Assembly (NCBI RefSeq): GCF_001651805.1
Contig: NZ_CP015839.1
Span: 310,001 to 374,000 of the forward strand
DNA length: 64,000 nt
From: Marinobacterium aestuarii
GTDB taxonomy: Bacteria; Pseudomonadota; Gammaproteobacteria; Pseudomonadales; Balneatricaceae
Direction: 5' to 3'
Shown: positions 9,006 through 18,234 of the stretch, in pieces
Layout: each line of letters starts with the position of its first letter
Numbering within the stretch: position 1 is the stretch's first letter
Notes under the pieces: generated by a model
Database searches by the model: none
What the model was told of the DNA's origin: nothing
What the model saw: the letters and a program-made list of their open reading frames with translations, nothing else
Translations under genes and position numbers: made by a program

Positions 9006-9623
9006 TCAGTTCTTCAGGTAGGGCCCTATCTGCTCGACCAGCCGGGCCACTGCCTGGCCGCGATGGCTGAGGCTGTTTTTTTGCTCGCGGGGCAGTTCGG
9101 CTGAGCTCAGGCCGAGTTCTGGCAGCAGAAACAGCGGATCATAGCCGAAACCCTGTTCACCTCTGGGCGCATGCAGTATATGACCTTCCCAGGTACCGAT
9201 ACTGATCAGCGGAGTCGGGTCTTCGGCGTGGCGCATAAAAGCCAGTACGCAGCGAAAGCGCGCACTGCGCCTGGCATCCGGTACATCCTTGAGCTGGTGC
9301 AGCAGGCGGCTGTTGTTTTCGGCATCGGTGGCACCCGGGCCTGCAAAGCGTGCCGAGTAGATGCCGGGTGCGCCGTCCAGCGCATCGACTTCGAGGCCGG
9401 AGTCATCGGCCAGTGCCGGCAAGCCGGTGCTGCGACAGGCATGACGCGCCTTGAGGATGGCGTTCTCGATAAAGCTAAGGCCGGTTTCGTCGGCGTCGCT
9501 GACATTGAAGGCCGATTGCGGCAGTACCTCGATGTTCAGGGGTGCGAGTACCTGACTGAATTCGCGCAGTTTACCGGCGTTGCCGCTGGCGAGGATGATG
9601 CGTGGGTGCTTGAGTGTGTTCAT
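9006..9623 (-). CDS. rdgB: XTP/dITP pyrophosphatase RdgB
   Basis: RdgB cleans the nucleotide pool by hydrolysing dITP, ITP and XTP to monophosphates. The 205 residues include the nucleotide-binding N-terminus LASGNAGKLREFSQVL, the catalytic DDSGLEVDALDGAPGIYSARFAG, GYDPLFLLPE and the C-terminal SHRGQA box. The start overlaps the DUF4426 stop by 4 bp, so the two are likely coupled. The order hemW-rdgB-DUF4426-metW-metX is conserved in Pseudomonas. Confidence 0.95.
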   Translation of the reverse strand: MNTLKHPRIILASGNAGKLREFSQVLAPLNIEVLPQSAFNVSDADETGLSFIENAILKARHACRSTGLPALADDSGLEVDALDGAPGIYSARFAGPGATDAENNSRLLHQLKDVPDARRSARFRCVLAFMRHAEDPTPLISIGTWEGHILHAPRGEQGFGYDPLFLLPELGLSSAELPREQKNSLSHRGQAVARLVEQIGPYLKN

Positions 9624-10081
9624 TCGGCGTAGAAGGTCTGTTCAAACTGGATGCTGTAGGCGGGCTGGTTCGGGTCCGGCTGGACGTCGAGCGCGATACG
9701 CATCAGTTGGTCGTTGGAAAAGGGCAGACCGCCGATGTAATAGAGCGCGTCCGTTTCTTCGATTTTCTTGAAGCTGATATTGCTGCTCTGGCCAATCAGG
9801 TTGCTGGCCGTACCCTTGACGATGGCGGTGACCGGCGTCTTGCTGCCGTCGCTGGCTTTTTGCAGTACCGATACATTGATCAGGGCCAGAGTTTTGCTGC
9901 GGGTCAGGCCGTAGCTCTGGGCCACCTGGGGTTCGATGAAGGTGCTGTTGAAAGCGTTGTAGTGCACTTCATAGTCACCATAGGCGACGAACTGGTCGGC
10001 CTGGGCGAAACTTGCGCTGAGTGCAAGGCCGGCCAGCAAGCCCTGCAGGGTATGGCGTACTGTGGATGTTAACGCGCTCAT
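9620..10081 (-). CDS. DUF4426 exported protein
   Basis: This 153-residue periplasmic protein has no known function. Its signal peptide (ALTSTVRHTLQGLLAGLALSAS ending near FAQA) is followed by a mature beta-rich domain starting DQFVAYGDYEVHYNAFNST. I chose the ATG at 10081: it has AGGAG 8 nt upstream and makes a clean signal peptide, while the longer frame adds 25 odd residues. It sits between metW and rdgB, the usual place for this family. It has no cysteines, catalytic motifs or membrane anchor beyond the leader. Confidence 0.83.
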   Translation of the reverse strand: MSALTSTVRHTLQGLLAGLALSASFAQADQFVAYGDYEVHYNAFNSTFIEPQVAQSYGLTRSKTLALINVSVLQKASDGSKTPVTAIVKGTASNLIGQSSNISFKKIEETDALYYIGGLPFSNDQLMRIALDVQPDPNQPAYSIQFEQTFYAE

Positions 10082-10095
10082 TGGGGCTCCTGATA

Positions 10096-10686
10096 TTATC
10101 GGGTGATGCGGTAGATGGCGATTTCGCCCAGCATATTGGGCCACAGACGCAGCCACCAGCGATCACGGTGTTCATTGTCCACAACGGTACGATCCAGAAT
10201 ATGAATGTTGCGTTCAACACACAGACGTTCAAAGTCCTTGAAGGTACAGAAGTGGATGTTCGGGGTGTTGTACCAAGTATAGGGCAGGAATTTTGACACC
10301 GGCATCTTGCCGCGCAGCGCCAGATAGCTGCGTGCACGCCAGTGGCCAAAGTTCGGGAAGGTGATGATGCATTCCTTGCCGATGCGCAGCATCTCGTCAA
10401 TGATCTGGTCGGGGCGGTGCATGACCTGTAGCGCCTGGGTCATGATAACGGCATCAAAGCTGGCATTGCGAAGCGTCGCCAGCCCCTCGTCTATGTCCTT
10501 TTCGATCACATTGACGCCGGCCTCCAGACAGGCCGTTATGTTGTCATGGTCGATTTCCAGACCGTAACCCTCGACCTGCTTGTGTGTGGCAAGGTAGCTC
10601 AGCAGCTCGCCATCGCCACAGCCCAGATCCAGCACCCGGGTGCCGGGTCTGATCCAGTTCTGAATGATATCCAGGTCTACGCGCAT
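10096..10686 (-). CDS. metW: MetW, methionine biosynthesis partner
   Basis: MetW is a small SAM-dependent-methyltransferase-fold protein that partners with MetX in proteobacteria and is required for full homoserine acyltransferase activity. The 196 residues carry the SAM site VLDLGCGDGELLSYL, the acidic residue in GLEIDHDN, and the MetW-specific FPNFGHWRARSYLALRGKMPVSKFLPY and WYNTPNIHFCT. It starts 1 bp after the metX stop, a strong sign of cotranslation. Confidence 0.95.
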   Translation of the reverse strand: MRVDLDIIQNWIRPGTRVLDLGCGDGELLSYLATHKQVEGYGLEIDHDNITACLEAGVNVIEKDIDEGLATLRNASFDAVIMTQALQVMHRPDQIIDEMLRIGKECIITFPNFGHWRARSYLALRGKMPVSKFLPYTWYNTPNIHFCTFKDFERLCVERNIHILDRTVVDNEHRDRWWLRLWPNMLGEIAIYRITR

Positions 10687-10687
10687 C

Positions 10688-11854
10688 TCAGCGGCTCTCC
10701 TGCGCAGATGACGGTATATCGGCGGCCACCTGACCCATGCAGGCGCCGAACACTTCCATATAGCGCGGTATGGGAATCAGAAAGGCATCATGTCCCTGGG
10801 GTGAGTCGATCTCGGCGTAGCTGACGGCCTTGCCGGCATCGATCAGGGCATCGACAATTTCCCGCGAGCGCTCGGGGGAAAAGCGCCAGTCGGTGGTGAA
10901 GGATATAACCTTGAACTTGCACTGCGCGCCGCGCACCGCCTCGCTCAGGCTGTCGCCAAAGCTGGCGGCCGGGTCATAGTAATCCAGCGCCCTCGTCATC
11001 AGCAGATAGGTGTTGGCATCGAAAGCGGCGGAAAACCGCTCGCCCTGATACTGCAGGTAGGACTCGATCTCGAACTGCGGACTCAGATCAAAGCTCAGCT
11101 TGCCGCTTTTCATGTCGCGGCCGAATTTTTCCCGCATGCCATCATCCGACAGGTAGGTAATATGCCCCACCATGCGCGCCAGCATCAGGCCTGTCTTGGG
11201 GATGGCCTGTTTGGCGTAGTAGTGACCGTCGTGGAACTGCGGATCCCGCGTAATGGCCTGGCGAGCCACTTCATTGAAAGCGATATTCTGCGCCGAGAGC
11301 CTGGCGGCGGCGGCGATGATAATGCAGTGACGCAGGCGCTGCGGGTAGTCGATGGCCCACTGTAGCGCCTGCATGCCCCCGAGACTGCCGCCGATCACGG
11401 CGGCCCATTGCTGAATGCCAAGACGATCTGCAAGACGTGCCTGGCTTTGGACCCAGTCGGGCACAGTGACGATGGGAAAGTCGGGGCCATAGGGCGCACC
11501 TGTCTCGGGGTTGGGCTGATTGGGCCCGCTGGAGCCGTGACAGCCCCCCAGATTGTTCAGCCCGACGACAAAAAAGCGGTTGGTATCAATGACCTTGCCA
11601 GGACCTATGGCCGAGTCCCACCAGCCGGGCTTGGGGTCGTCCATGCTGTGATAACCGGCCAGGTGATGATTGCCGGAGAGGGCGTGGCACACCAGAATCG
11701 CATTGGAGCGGTCGGCGTTCAGTGTGCCGTAGGTTTCGACCGTCAGGCTGTAGCTGTCCAGTTGGCGTCCGCAGGCGAGTTCCAGTGGCTGGTCAAACTG
11801 GAATTGTTGCGGCTGGACCAGACCGACCGAGTCTGCGGGGATGGACGTTGGCAT
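10688..11854 (-). CDS. metX: Homoserine O-succinyl/acetyltransferase MetX
   Basis: This alpha/beta hydrolase acylates homoserine, the first committed methionine step. The nucleophile Ser157 is in GGSLGG, and the catalytic His is in the C-terminal SPQGHDAFL with an Asp in the preceding strand. The motifs [12 protein letters not shown] and [11 protein letters not shown] are typical. At 388 residues with adjacent metW it resembles the gammaproteobacterial MetX enzymes that use succinyl-CoA; the acyl specificity is inference. The preceding 263 bp to yggT hold no convincing gene and may hold its promoter. Confidence 0.93.
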   Translation of the reverse strand: MPTSIPADSVGLVQPQQFQFDQPLELACGRQLDSYSLTVETYGTLNADRSNAILVCHALSGNHHLAGYHSMDDPKPGWWDSAIGPGKVIDTNRFFVVGLNNLGGCHGSSGPNQPNPETGAPYGPDFPIVTVPDWVQSQARLADRLGIQQWAAVIGGSLGGMQALQWAIDYPQRLRHCIIIAAAARLSAQNIAFNEVARQAITRDPQFHDGHYYAKQAIPKTGLMLARMVGHITYLSDDGMREKFGRDMKSGKLSFDLSPQFEIESYLQYQGERFSAAFDANTYLLMTRALDYYDPAASFGDSLSEAVRGAQCKFKVISFTTDWRFSPERSREIVDALIDAGKAVSYAEIDSPQGHDAFLIPIPRYMEVFGACMGQVAADIPSSAQESR

Positions 11855-12117
11855 TAGCTGTTATCCAGGTGCTGAAGTAACCGGGTCCGGACCGTAGAAG
11901 CGGCGCATAACCCGGGGCAAAAACTGCATGGTCAGGGGCTTAGCGCAGGGGCTTGATTCCCATGTCCGGTGCTATCCGGGCCGGCAGCCTGATGCGTATT
12001 GTCAGACTGTGGCCATGCTGGCCGCAGACCCCGTCCTTTGAAACCCTGGATCACAGATGACGGCTCAGTAGCAGGTGATCTCCGTGCCACTGGCGGTAGC
12101 AGGCCTAGGCCGCCATC

Positions 12118-12660
12118 CTACATGACCAGGCGGCTGACCTGGGACTGCATGATCTGAATGGCCAGGAAAATCAGGATCGGCGACAGGTCCAGTCCACCAA
12201 TGGGCGGAATCACCTTGCGGGCCAGGGCAAACAGCGGCTCGGTCAGCTGCAGGAGCAGCTGGGGGGCAGGGTGATAATTGTTGGGCGCTATCCAGCTGAT
12301 GATAACCGCACCTATGACGGCCCAGAAGGCGATGGTCAGCAGGGTATTCAGCAGGCCGGCGAGGGCAAACAGCAGCAGGCTGGTGATGGGCAGGCTTTGC
12401 CCCGCGACCAGCAGCAGCAGGAAGAGTGTCAGCAGCTTGACGCCATAGGCCAGCACCAGCGCCGACAGGTCCACGGAGCCCGCCCGGGGGATGACCCGTT
12501 GCAGCGGCGCCAGTGGAATGCTGGTCAGCCGTGCGACGGCCTGGCTGATGGGGTTGTAGAAATCCACCTTGGCCAGCTGCAGTAAGAAGCGCAAGACGAC
12601 GATAAATGCATAGAGTTCGCCGATTGTGCGGATGATCAGAAGGATCGGATCCTGTCCCAT
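12118..12660 (-). CDS. yggT: YggT family integral membrane protein
   Basis: This 180-residue inner-membrane protein has two YGGT repeats. Each begins with a hydrophobic helix and contains a short amphipathic stretch (NPISQAVARLTSIPLAPLQRVIPRAGSVDLSALV and APQLLLQLTEPLFALARKVIPPIGGLDLSPIL, each split by helices). About four membrane segments are predicted by eye. Its function is unclear; it has been linked to osmotic tolerance and lies next to proC and yggS in many bacteria, as here. Confidence 0.92.
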   Translation of the reverse strand: MGQDPILLIIRTIGELYAFIVVLRFLLQLAKVDFYNPISQAVARLTSIPLAPLQRVIPRAGSVDLSALVLAYGVKLLTLFLLLLVAGQSLPITSLLLFALAGLLNTLLTIAFWAVIGAVIISWIAPNNYHPAPQLLLQLTEPLFALARKVIPPIGGLDLSPILIFLAIQIMQSQVSRLVM

Positions 12661-12756
12661 GGCCGTTTCGCCGCCTTAGATTCAAGCTGTTGATTTGCTG
12701 GCAAGTATAGAGCCTTTCGCGCGATGAATGAACCGCGCGGGCAGCGCGATGCGCTG

Positions 12757-13581
12757 TCAGTCCCGCAGAAGGTCTGCCAGTTCTCTGGAGCGGTTGGCGC
12801 AGGCCTGCATGGCATCCTCCACCAGGGTATCGAGCCCGGCGCGCTGAAATGTCAGTATGGCCTGCTCGGTGGTGCCCTTGGGTGAGGTCACGGCCTGGCG
12901 CAACTGCGCCGGCGTCAGGTCGCTGGTGCCAGCCATGCGGGCGGCGCCCAGGGCGGTCTGCAGTGTCAGGGCGGTGGCGGTGTCGCGATCCAGCCCCAGC
13001 TTTTCGCCGGCGCTGATCATGGCTTCCATGAACAGGAAGTAATAGGCCGGTCCGGAGCCTGACACGGCCGTCACGGCATGAATCAGTTCTTCGCGTTCCA
13101 CCCAGAGTGCCAACCCAACGTGCCCCAGCAACAGTTCGGTCTGCTGCTTCTGCAGCTGCGAGACTCTCTCGTTGGCGTACAGGCCGCTGGCACCGGTTTG
13201 CACCTGGGATGGGGTATTGGGCATGCAGCGCACCACGGCGTTATCGCCGCCCAGCCAGAGATCCAGGCTGTCACAGGCGATGCCGGCGGCCACCGAAACG
13301 ATCAGCGGGCGCCGCTGCATCACAGCATCGCGCAGCGGTGCGCAGACCTGTTTCATCATCTGCGGCTTGACCGCCAGAATAAGGATATCCGCGGCGGCCG
13401 CGGCGGCATTGTTGTCTGTGCCTGTGTGGATGCCTAGCGTATCGAGATCGGCCAGTTTTGCTGCCTGAGTGCCGGTGGCCCAGATACGGGTGGCCGGATA
13501 GCCGTTGTGCAGTAGTCCTGCGATGATGGCGCGGGCCATGTTGCCGGCGCCGATAAAGGCAACAGTTGGTTGCGTGCTCAT
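12757..13581 (-). CDS. proC: Pyrroline-5-carboxylate reductase
   Basis: This cytoplasmic enzyme reduces pyrroline-5-carboxylate to proline with NAD(P)H. The N-terminal Rossmann motif is FIGAGNMARAIIAGL, followed by LAVKPQ, RCMPNTPSQVQTGASGLYAN, the substrate-site VSGSGPAYYFLFMEAM and the C-terminal VTSPKGTTEQAI. Its length of 274 residues is standard. It overlaps yggS by 4 bp. Confidence 0.96.
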   Translation of the reverse strand: MSTQPTVAFIGAGNMARAIIAGLLHNGYPATRIWATGTQAAKLADLDTLGIHTGTDNNAAAAAADILILAVKPQMMKQVCAPLRDAVMQRRPLIVSVAAGIACDSLDLWLGGDNAVVRCMPNTPSQVQTGASGLYANERVSQLQKQQTELLLGHVGLALWVEREELIHAVTAVSGSGPAYYFLFMEAMISAGEKLGLDRDTATALTLQTALGAARMAGTSDLTPAQLRQAVTSPKGTTEQAILTFQRAGLDTLVEDAMQACANRSRELADLLRD

Positions 13582-14291
13582 AGTGAGTCTTCCTGGGTAT
13601 TTGAGGGGTAAGTGCGGGGGCCAAAAATGGCGGTGCCAATACGCACAATACTGGCCCCTTCGGCGATGGCAGCTTCCATGTCACCGGACATGCCCATCGA
13701 CAGGGTATCCAGCTGCGGCAGTTCGGTTTGCAGTTGCTGCAGCAGGGTGCGCAGGGCGGCAAAGGCCTGCTGTTGCAGTTGCGCATCCGTGCTGACGGCG
13801 GGAATGGCCATCAGCCCGCGCAGTTGCAGGCCGGGCAGTTGCGCAACCTGCCTTGCGAGTTCGAGCACAGCATCGGGCAGGCAGCCCGATTTGCTGGCCT
13901 CGGCGCTGATGTTGACCTGCAGGCAGACATTCAGGGGCGGCAAGCCGGGTGGGCGCTGCTCGGACAGCCTGCGTGCCACCTTGAGCCGGTCAACACTGTG
14001 CACCCAGTGGAAGTGCTCGGCAATCTGGCGGGTTTTATTGGACTGAATGGGGCCAATAAAATGCCATTCGATGGCAAGGTCGGCCAGTGCCGCAATCTTG
14101 TCCAGGCCCTCCTGCAGGTAGTTCTCGCCGAAAGCGTGCTGGCCGGCGGCGAACGCCTGGCGCAGTTCGTCGGCCTGGCGTGTCTTGCTGACAGCCAGTA
14201 ACTGTATGCTCTGGGGCGGGCGCTCGGTAAGATGCGCCGCGCGAGTGATTTGTGCGCGTACAGCGCAAATATTGTCTACTATATTTTTCAT
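13578..14291 (-). CDS. yggS: YggS/PLPBP pyridoxal-phosphate homeostasis protein
   Basis: This is a PLP-binding single-domain barrel protein that buffers free pyridoxal phosphate and affects amino-acid and keto-acid metabolism. The PLP lysine is in LLAVSKTRQADEL. Other family motifs are FGENYLQEG, EWHFIGPIQSNK, SVDR, NISAEASKSGC, LSMGMSGDMEAAIAEGA and the terminal VRIGTAIFGPR. Its 237 residues are typical. It is the first gene of the leftward cluster, divergent from pilT, with about 90 bp between them. Confidence 0.95.
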   Translation of the reverse strand: MKNIVDNICAVRAQITRAAHLTERPPQSIQLLAVSKTRQADELRQAFAAGQHAFGENYLQEGLDKIAALADLAIEWHFIGPIQSNKTRQIAEHFHWVHSVDRLKVARRLSEQRPPGLPPLNVCLQVNISAEASKSGCLPDAVLELARQVAQLPGLQLRGLMAIPAVSTDAQLQQQAFAALRTLLQQLQTELPQLDTLSMGMSGDMEAAIAEGASIVRIGTAIFGPRTYPSNTQEDSL

Positions 14292-14384
14292 ACCCTGCTT
14301 TTAGCGCCGTCGGCCATTGGATTGACTGGGCTATTCTGCTAGAAATAGGGGCTCCAATGGAAGTGGTACCGGGTGCCGAACGCT

Positions 14385-15419
14385 ATGGATATAACCGAAC
14401 TACTATCGTTTGCGGTGCAGCAAGGGGCTTCCGACCTGCATATTACGGCCGGTATGCCTCCGGTGATTCGTGTCGATGGCGATGTCCGTCGTATCAAGCT
14501 GCCAGCCCTGGATAGCAAGGCTGTCCAGTCGCTGATATACGACATCATGAACGATAAGGTCCGCAAAGAGTACGAAGACAACTTCGAGGTCGATTTCTCG
14601 ATTGAAGTGCCATCCCTGGCGCGTTTTCGTGTCAATGCATTCAATCAGAATCGCGGTGCTGCCGCGGTTTTTCGTACCATTCCCAGCCGCGTACTGACAC
14701 TGGAAGACCTTGGGATGGGCAAGGTGTTTCAGGATATGGCGTCCCAGCCCCGCGGTCTGGTGCTGGTCACCGGGCCGACGGGGTCTGGTAAAAGCACCAC
14801 CTTGGCGGCCATGGTGGATTACATCAATGACCAGCGCACCGATCATATTCTCACTATCGAGGATCCGATCGAGTTTGTGCATGAGAGCAAGAAGTGTCTG
14901 ATCAACCAGCGTGAAGTGCACCGTGATACAAAAAGCTTTTCGAATGCTCTGCGCTCGGCTCTGCGTGAAGACCCCGACGTTATACTGGTGGGCGAGATGC
15001 GAGATCTTGAAACCATTCGCCTGGCGCTCACGGCGGCGGAAACCGGGCATCTGGTTTTTGGCACGCTGCACACCACATCGGCGGCCAAGACCATCGACCG
15101 TGTGATCGACGTTTTCCCGGCGGCGGAAAAATCGATGGTGCGCTCCATGCTTTCGGAGTCGCTGCAGGGTGTTATCTCGCAGACGCTGCTCAAGAAGACC
15201 AACGGCGGCCGCGTGGCGGCGCATGAGATCATGATAGGCACACCGGCCATACGTAACCTGATCCGTGAAGACAAGGTTGCTCAGATGTATTCATCTATCC
15301 AGACCGGCGCGGCCTATGGCATGAAAACGCTGGATCAGGCGTTGCTGGAACTGTTGAAAAAAGGACTGATTTCGCGCGACCTTGCGCGGGAAAAAGCAAA
15401 GAATCCGCAGGGTTTCTGA
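14385..15419 (+). CDS. pilT: Type IV pilus retraction ATPase PilT
   Basis: PilT is the hexameric cytoplasmic ATPase that depolymerises type IV pili and powers twitching motility. It shows the N-terminal PAS-like domain, Walker A GPTGSGKST (residues 130-138), the Asp box and Walker B (DPDVILVGEMRD), the His box (HLVFGTLHTTSAAKT) and the C-terminal AIRNLIRE element needed for retraction. ATG 14385 gives 344 residues, the length of the Pseudomonas protein; a GTG 12 bp upstream would add four residues. It is followed by pilU. Confidence 0.97.
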   Translation: MDITELLSFAVQQGASDLHITAGMPPVIRVDGDVRRIKLPALDSKAVQSLIYDIMNDKVRKEYEDNFEVDFSIEVPSLARFRVNAFNQNRGAAAVFRTIPSRVLTLEDLGMGKVFQDMASQPRGLVLVTGPTGSGKSTTLAAMVDYINDQRTDHILTIEDPIEFVHESKKCLINQREVHRDTKSFSNALRSALREDPDVILVGEMRDLETIRLALTAAETGHLVFGTLHTTSAAKTIDRVIDVFPAAEKSMVRSMLSESLQGVISQTLLKKTNGGRVAAHEIMIGTPAIRNLIREDKVAQMYSSIQTGAAYGMKTLDQALLELLKKGLISRDLAREKAKNPQGF

Positions 15420-15446
15420 CGGGTACAAGGCTCGGGGTAACAGGCA

Positions 15447-16613
15447 GTGGACTTTACACAACTTTTGAAAGTAGTCATCGACCGCGACGCATCGGATTTA
15501 TTCGTGACCGCGGGCGCCCGTCCGAGCATCAAGGTAGACGGGACCATCAAGCCGCTCACCAAGGAGCCACTTACCCAGTCGCAGGTGCGTTCTCTGGTGT
15601 ACAGCACCATGAACGACAAGCAGCTGGCTGAGTTTGAAGGCACCAATGAGTGTAACTTCGCCATCAGTGCCCGCGGCATGGGGCGCTTTCGAGTCAGCGC
15701 CTTTATGCAACGCAACTCGCCGGGTATGGTGCTGCGCCGCATCGCGACGCACATCCCCTCAATGGAGGAGCTGAATTTGCCGCCGGTGCTGAAAGATCTG
15801 GCCATGACCAAGCGCGGACTGATTCTGTTTGTCGGCGGCACCTCGACCGGTAAGTCCACCTCGCTGGCATCCATGATCGACTATCGCAACAGGCATAGCC
15901 GTGGTCACATCATCACCATCGAGGATCCGATCGAGTACATCCACGATCACAAGGAGAGCATCATTACCCAGCGTGAAGTGGGTATCGATACGGAAAGCTT
16001 TGATGTGGCCCTGAAGAACACCCTGCGCCAGGCGCCGGACGTGATTCTGATGGGTGAAATTCGCTCCAAGGAAACCATGCAGCATGGTCTGGCCTTTGCG
16101 GAAACCGGCCACCTGTGTATGGCGACACTGCACGCCAACAATGCCAACCAGGCGCTGGATCGCATCATCAGCTTCTTTGGGCCGGAGCACCATAGTCAGA
16201 TCTGGATGGACATGTCGCTCAACCTCAAGGCCATAGTGGCGCAGCAGCTGCTGCCTACCACTGATGGCAAGGGGCGGCGGGCCGCGATTGAGGTCATGAT
16301 TAATACGCCGCTGATTTCCGATCTGATTCGCAAGGCCAATGTGCATGAGATCAAGGAAGTCATCAAGAAATCCACTAACCTGGGCATGCAGACCTTCGAT
16401 CAGGCGCTGTTCGAGTTGTACAAGCAGGGCACCATTACTTACGATACGGCGCTTGCCCATGCCGACTCCGCCAACGACCTGCGTTTGATGATCAAGCTCA
16501 GTGCGGATACCAACCCGGACCTGGCGGCACCGCCAGACGATAGCTCCTTCCTGCTGCAGGAAGAGGATGACTATCTGAACGAGAAGGGCGATATCGACAT
16601 AAAAACCATGTAG
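15447..16613 (+). CDS. pilU: PilT-dependent accessory ATPase PilU
   Basis: PilU is a PilT paralogue that assists forceful pilus retraction. At 388 residues it has Walker A GGTSTGKST, Walker B APDVILMGEIRS, the His box HLCMATLHANNANQALDRI and an acidic C-terminal tail after LRLMIKLS that PilT lacks. The start is GTG at 15447. Walker A has Ser where Pseudomonas PilU has Gly, a permitted position. A terminator follows about 40 bp after the stop, so pilT-pilU is a two-gene unit. Confidence 0.95.
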   Translation: MDFTQLLKVVIDRDASDLFVTAGARPSIKVDGTIKPLTKEPLTQSQVRSLVYSTMNDKQLAEFEGTNECNFAISARGMGRFRVSAFMQRNSPGMVLRRIATHIPSMEELNLPPVLKDLAMTKRGLILFVGGTSTGKSTSLASMIDYRNRHSRGHIITIEDPIEYIHDHKESIITQREVGIDTESFDVALKNTLRQAPDVILMGEIRSKETMQHGLAFAETGHLCMATLHANNANQALDRIISFFGPEHHSQIWMDMSLNLKAIVAQQLLPTTDGKGRRAAIEVMINTPLISDLIRKANVHEIKEVIKKSTNLGMQTFDQALFELYKQGTITYDTALAHADSANDLRLMIKLSADTNPDLAAPPDDSSFLLQEEDDYLNEKGDIDIKTM

Positions 16614-16652
16614 CCCTCGATCTGCTTGAAATCGTCGTATTGACGACCCCAT

Positions 16653-16680
16653 AAAAATGGAGCCGCTGGGCTCCATTTTT
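16653..16680 (+). terminator. Rho-independent terminator after pilU
   Basis: AAAAATGGAGCC (16653-16664) pairs with GGCTCCATTTTT (16669-16680) around loop GCTG. The T-run after the GC stem suits rightward termination; the A-run on the other side could serve leftward transcripts. Confidence 0.85.
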
Positions 16681-16808
16681 ATTTCTGATCGGCTAGATTC
16701 TAGCGGGCTGGGAGTAACACAGTTTTTATGTAAGTTACTGTAATCACAGCGTGTTGTCTGTGACTTGAAGCCTTTTCGGATGGCTAAGGGGCCAGGAAAG
16801 CAGTAGAG

Positions 16809-16827
16809 TGTAATGATAATAATAAGC
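16809..16827 (+). promoter_or_regulatory. Fur-box-like site upstream of MFS gene
   Basis: TGTAATGATAATAATAAGC matches 14 of 19 positions of the classical Fur box GATAATGATAATCATTATC, including an intact central GATAAT. It ends 11 bp before the MFS start codon, in an otherwise GC-rich region. Confidence 0.35.
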
Positions 16828-16838
16828 TATGGATAAGT

Positions 16839-18089
16839 ATGGCTTTTCAACGACGCATTGAAAGCCGACCGAGCTGTCGGTCGGCGTTTTCATCCCGTAT
16901 TTTCTGTCTTTATTTCGGTGGCAGTGCCTTTCTGACGCTGGCGACCTGGATTACCCGGTTTCTGATTGGCTGGAGCACCTGGGATCTGACGCAGTCACCG
17001 CTTTGGGTCGGTGCTGTCAGCGCCGCCATGCTGTTGCCTACGTTCTTTTTGTCGCCGGTGTTTGGGGTGCTGGCGGATCGTCTTGATCCGCGCCAGGGAA
17101 TGCTGGTGGCCTATCTGAGTGAAGCTGTGATTAGCGTCAGCGCTGCGGTTGCCAATTTCCAGGGCGTATTCTCGCTGAACTGGATATTGTGCCTGGCCTT
17201 TATGCTCGGTGTGGTTTCCGCCGCCCAGCACCCCATGCGCCTTGTGCTGTTGCCTCATCTGGTGCCGCGGCCCTCTCTGCCCAGTGCCGTGGGGCTGGCG
17301 TCCATTACTTACAACCTCTCACGCATTATAGGGCCGGCGCTGGGCGCCTGGCTGCTGATCTCTGTATCCACCGCAGCAGCCTTCCTGCTGGTCTCGGCCC
17401 TGTTTGGGGTGGGGTCGCTGTTTTTGCTGCGCATCCGGGTGCATGTTCCGCGCGCGCAGCATCATGCCGAGTCCATTCTTTCGGCCATGTCCCAGGGGCT
17501 GGTGGTAATTCGCAATTCCCCGCTGATACGGCTGGTACTGATTTTGACCATGGTGGACGGCATGATCGGTCGCAGCATCATGGAGCTTTTGCCGGCAATT
17601 TCGGGCCGCCTTATCAATGGTGATGCCGGTACTCTGGCGAGCCTGAGTGCGCTTGCCGGTGTTGGTTCTGTATTGGGTGGGGTCATAGTGTCGCGCATGC
17701 GTGGACAGGAGCGCACCCTGTTGCAGCTGGTATTTGGTTCCTTGCTACTGTGCTCGATGGCAGTGCTGCTGGTGGTCTGGGTGCGGGACCTGGCGGGGCT
17801 GGGGTTCATGATCATGCTGGTCAGCATGGCCGTGACCATGATTGGTACGGGGTGTCAGGCGCTGATTCAGGTCTGTGTGGCGGATGCCTACCGCGGTCGG
17901 GTGCTGAGCATCTGGACGGTGGTGAGTCTTGGGGTACCGGCACTGGGGGCCTTCTTTATGGGGTCTATCGCTGAGCAGGTTGGATTTGTGGCGGTACTCA
18001 TCGCCTGTGCCCTGGCCACGGCCGCGCTTGTCGTGCTGCTATGGCAGCGGTGCCAGGTAGCAGCGGTGCTCAAAGGCGTGACGGCATAG
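16839..18089 (+). CDS. MFS efflux transporter, EntS-like (MFS_3)
   Basis: This 416-residue inner-membrane transporter has 10-12 hydrophobic helices. Helix 2-3 loop FGVLADRLDPRQGM is the MFS motif A variant of this family. The second half is hydrophobic with a matching loop, VSRMRGQERTLL. The overall pattern resembles the EntS/MFS_3 exporters, many of which export siderophores or other compounds. The start is uncertain: ATG 16839 has no clear Shine-Dalgarno sequence, no later in-frame start is usable, and codons 9-17 form a terminator-like hairpin. The substrate is unknown; a Fur-like site upstream would fit iron-related export. Confidence 0.75.
   Translation: MAFQRRIESRPSCRSAFSSRIFCLYFGGSAFLTLATWITRFLIGWSTWDLTQSPLWVGAVSAAMLLPTFFLSPVFGVLADRLDPRQGMLVAYLSEAVISVSAAVANFQGVFSLNWILCLAFMLGVVSAAQHPMRLVLLPHLVPRPSLPSAVGLASITYNLSRIIGPALGAWLLISVSTAAAFLLVSALFGVGSLFLLRIRVHVPRAQHHAESILSAMSQGLVVIRNSPLIRLVLILTMVDGMIGRSIMELLPAISGRLINGDAGTLASLSALAGVGSVLGGVIVSRMRGQERTLLQLVFGSLLLCSMAVLLVVWVRDLAGLGFMIMLVSMAVTMIGTGCQALIQVCVADAYRGRVLSIWTVVSLGVPALGAFFMGSIAEQVGFVAVLIACALATAALVVLLWQRCQVAAVLKGVTA
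16864..16890 (+). terminator. Terminator-like hairpin inside MFS N-terminal codons
   Basis: GCCGACCGA (16864-16872) pairs perfectly with TCGGTCGGC (16877-16885) around loop GCTG and is followed by GTTTT. It lies 25 bp into the MFS coding sequence. An overlapping 10-codon frame starts at 16829 and stops at 16859-16861, immediately before the hairpin, a leader-peptide-like layout. Confidence 0.4.
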
Positions 18090-18234
18090 TATTTTTCGGT
18101 TGCAAGCAAGCATTGGTAGCTGATGGACGCAGGTGAAGCGCCTGTTACAGAGGCTTGTATCTGGCTCGTGAGTCCATGGCAACGGTTTGATTACTAAGAA
18201 TAAAGAGCCCTGATTGGGCAGGGAATGAGACCAT

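Noticed and set aside
11855-12117. 22-codon frame upstream of metX on the minus strand
   Set aside because: It has no Shine-Dalgarno sequence and no similarity; short frames are expected by chance in 263 bp.
16829-16861. 10-codon leader peptide upstream of the MFS gene as a gene of its own
   Set aside because: It has no ribosome site and no run of regulatory codons. It is kept only as part of the attenuation hypothesis.
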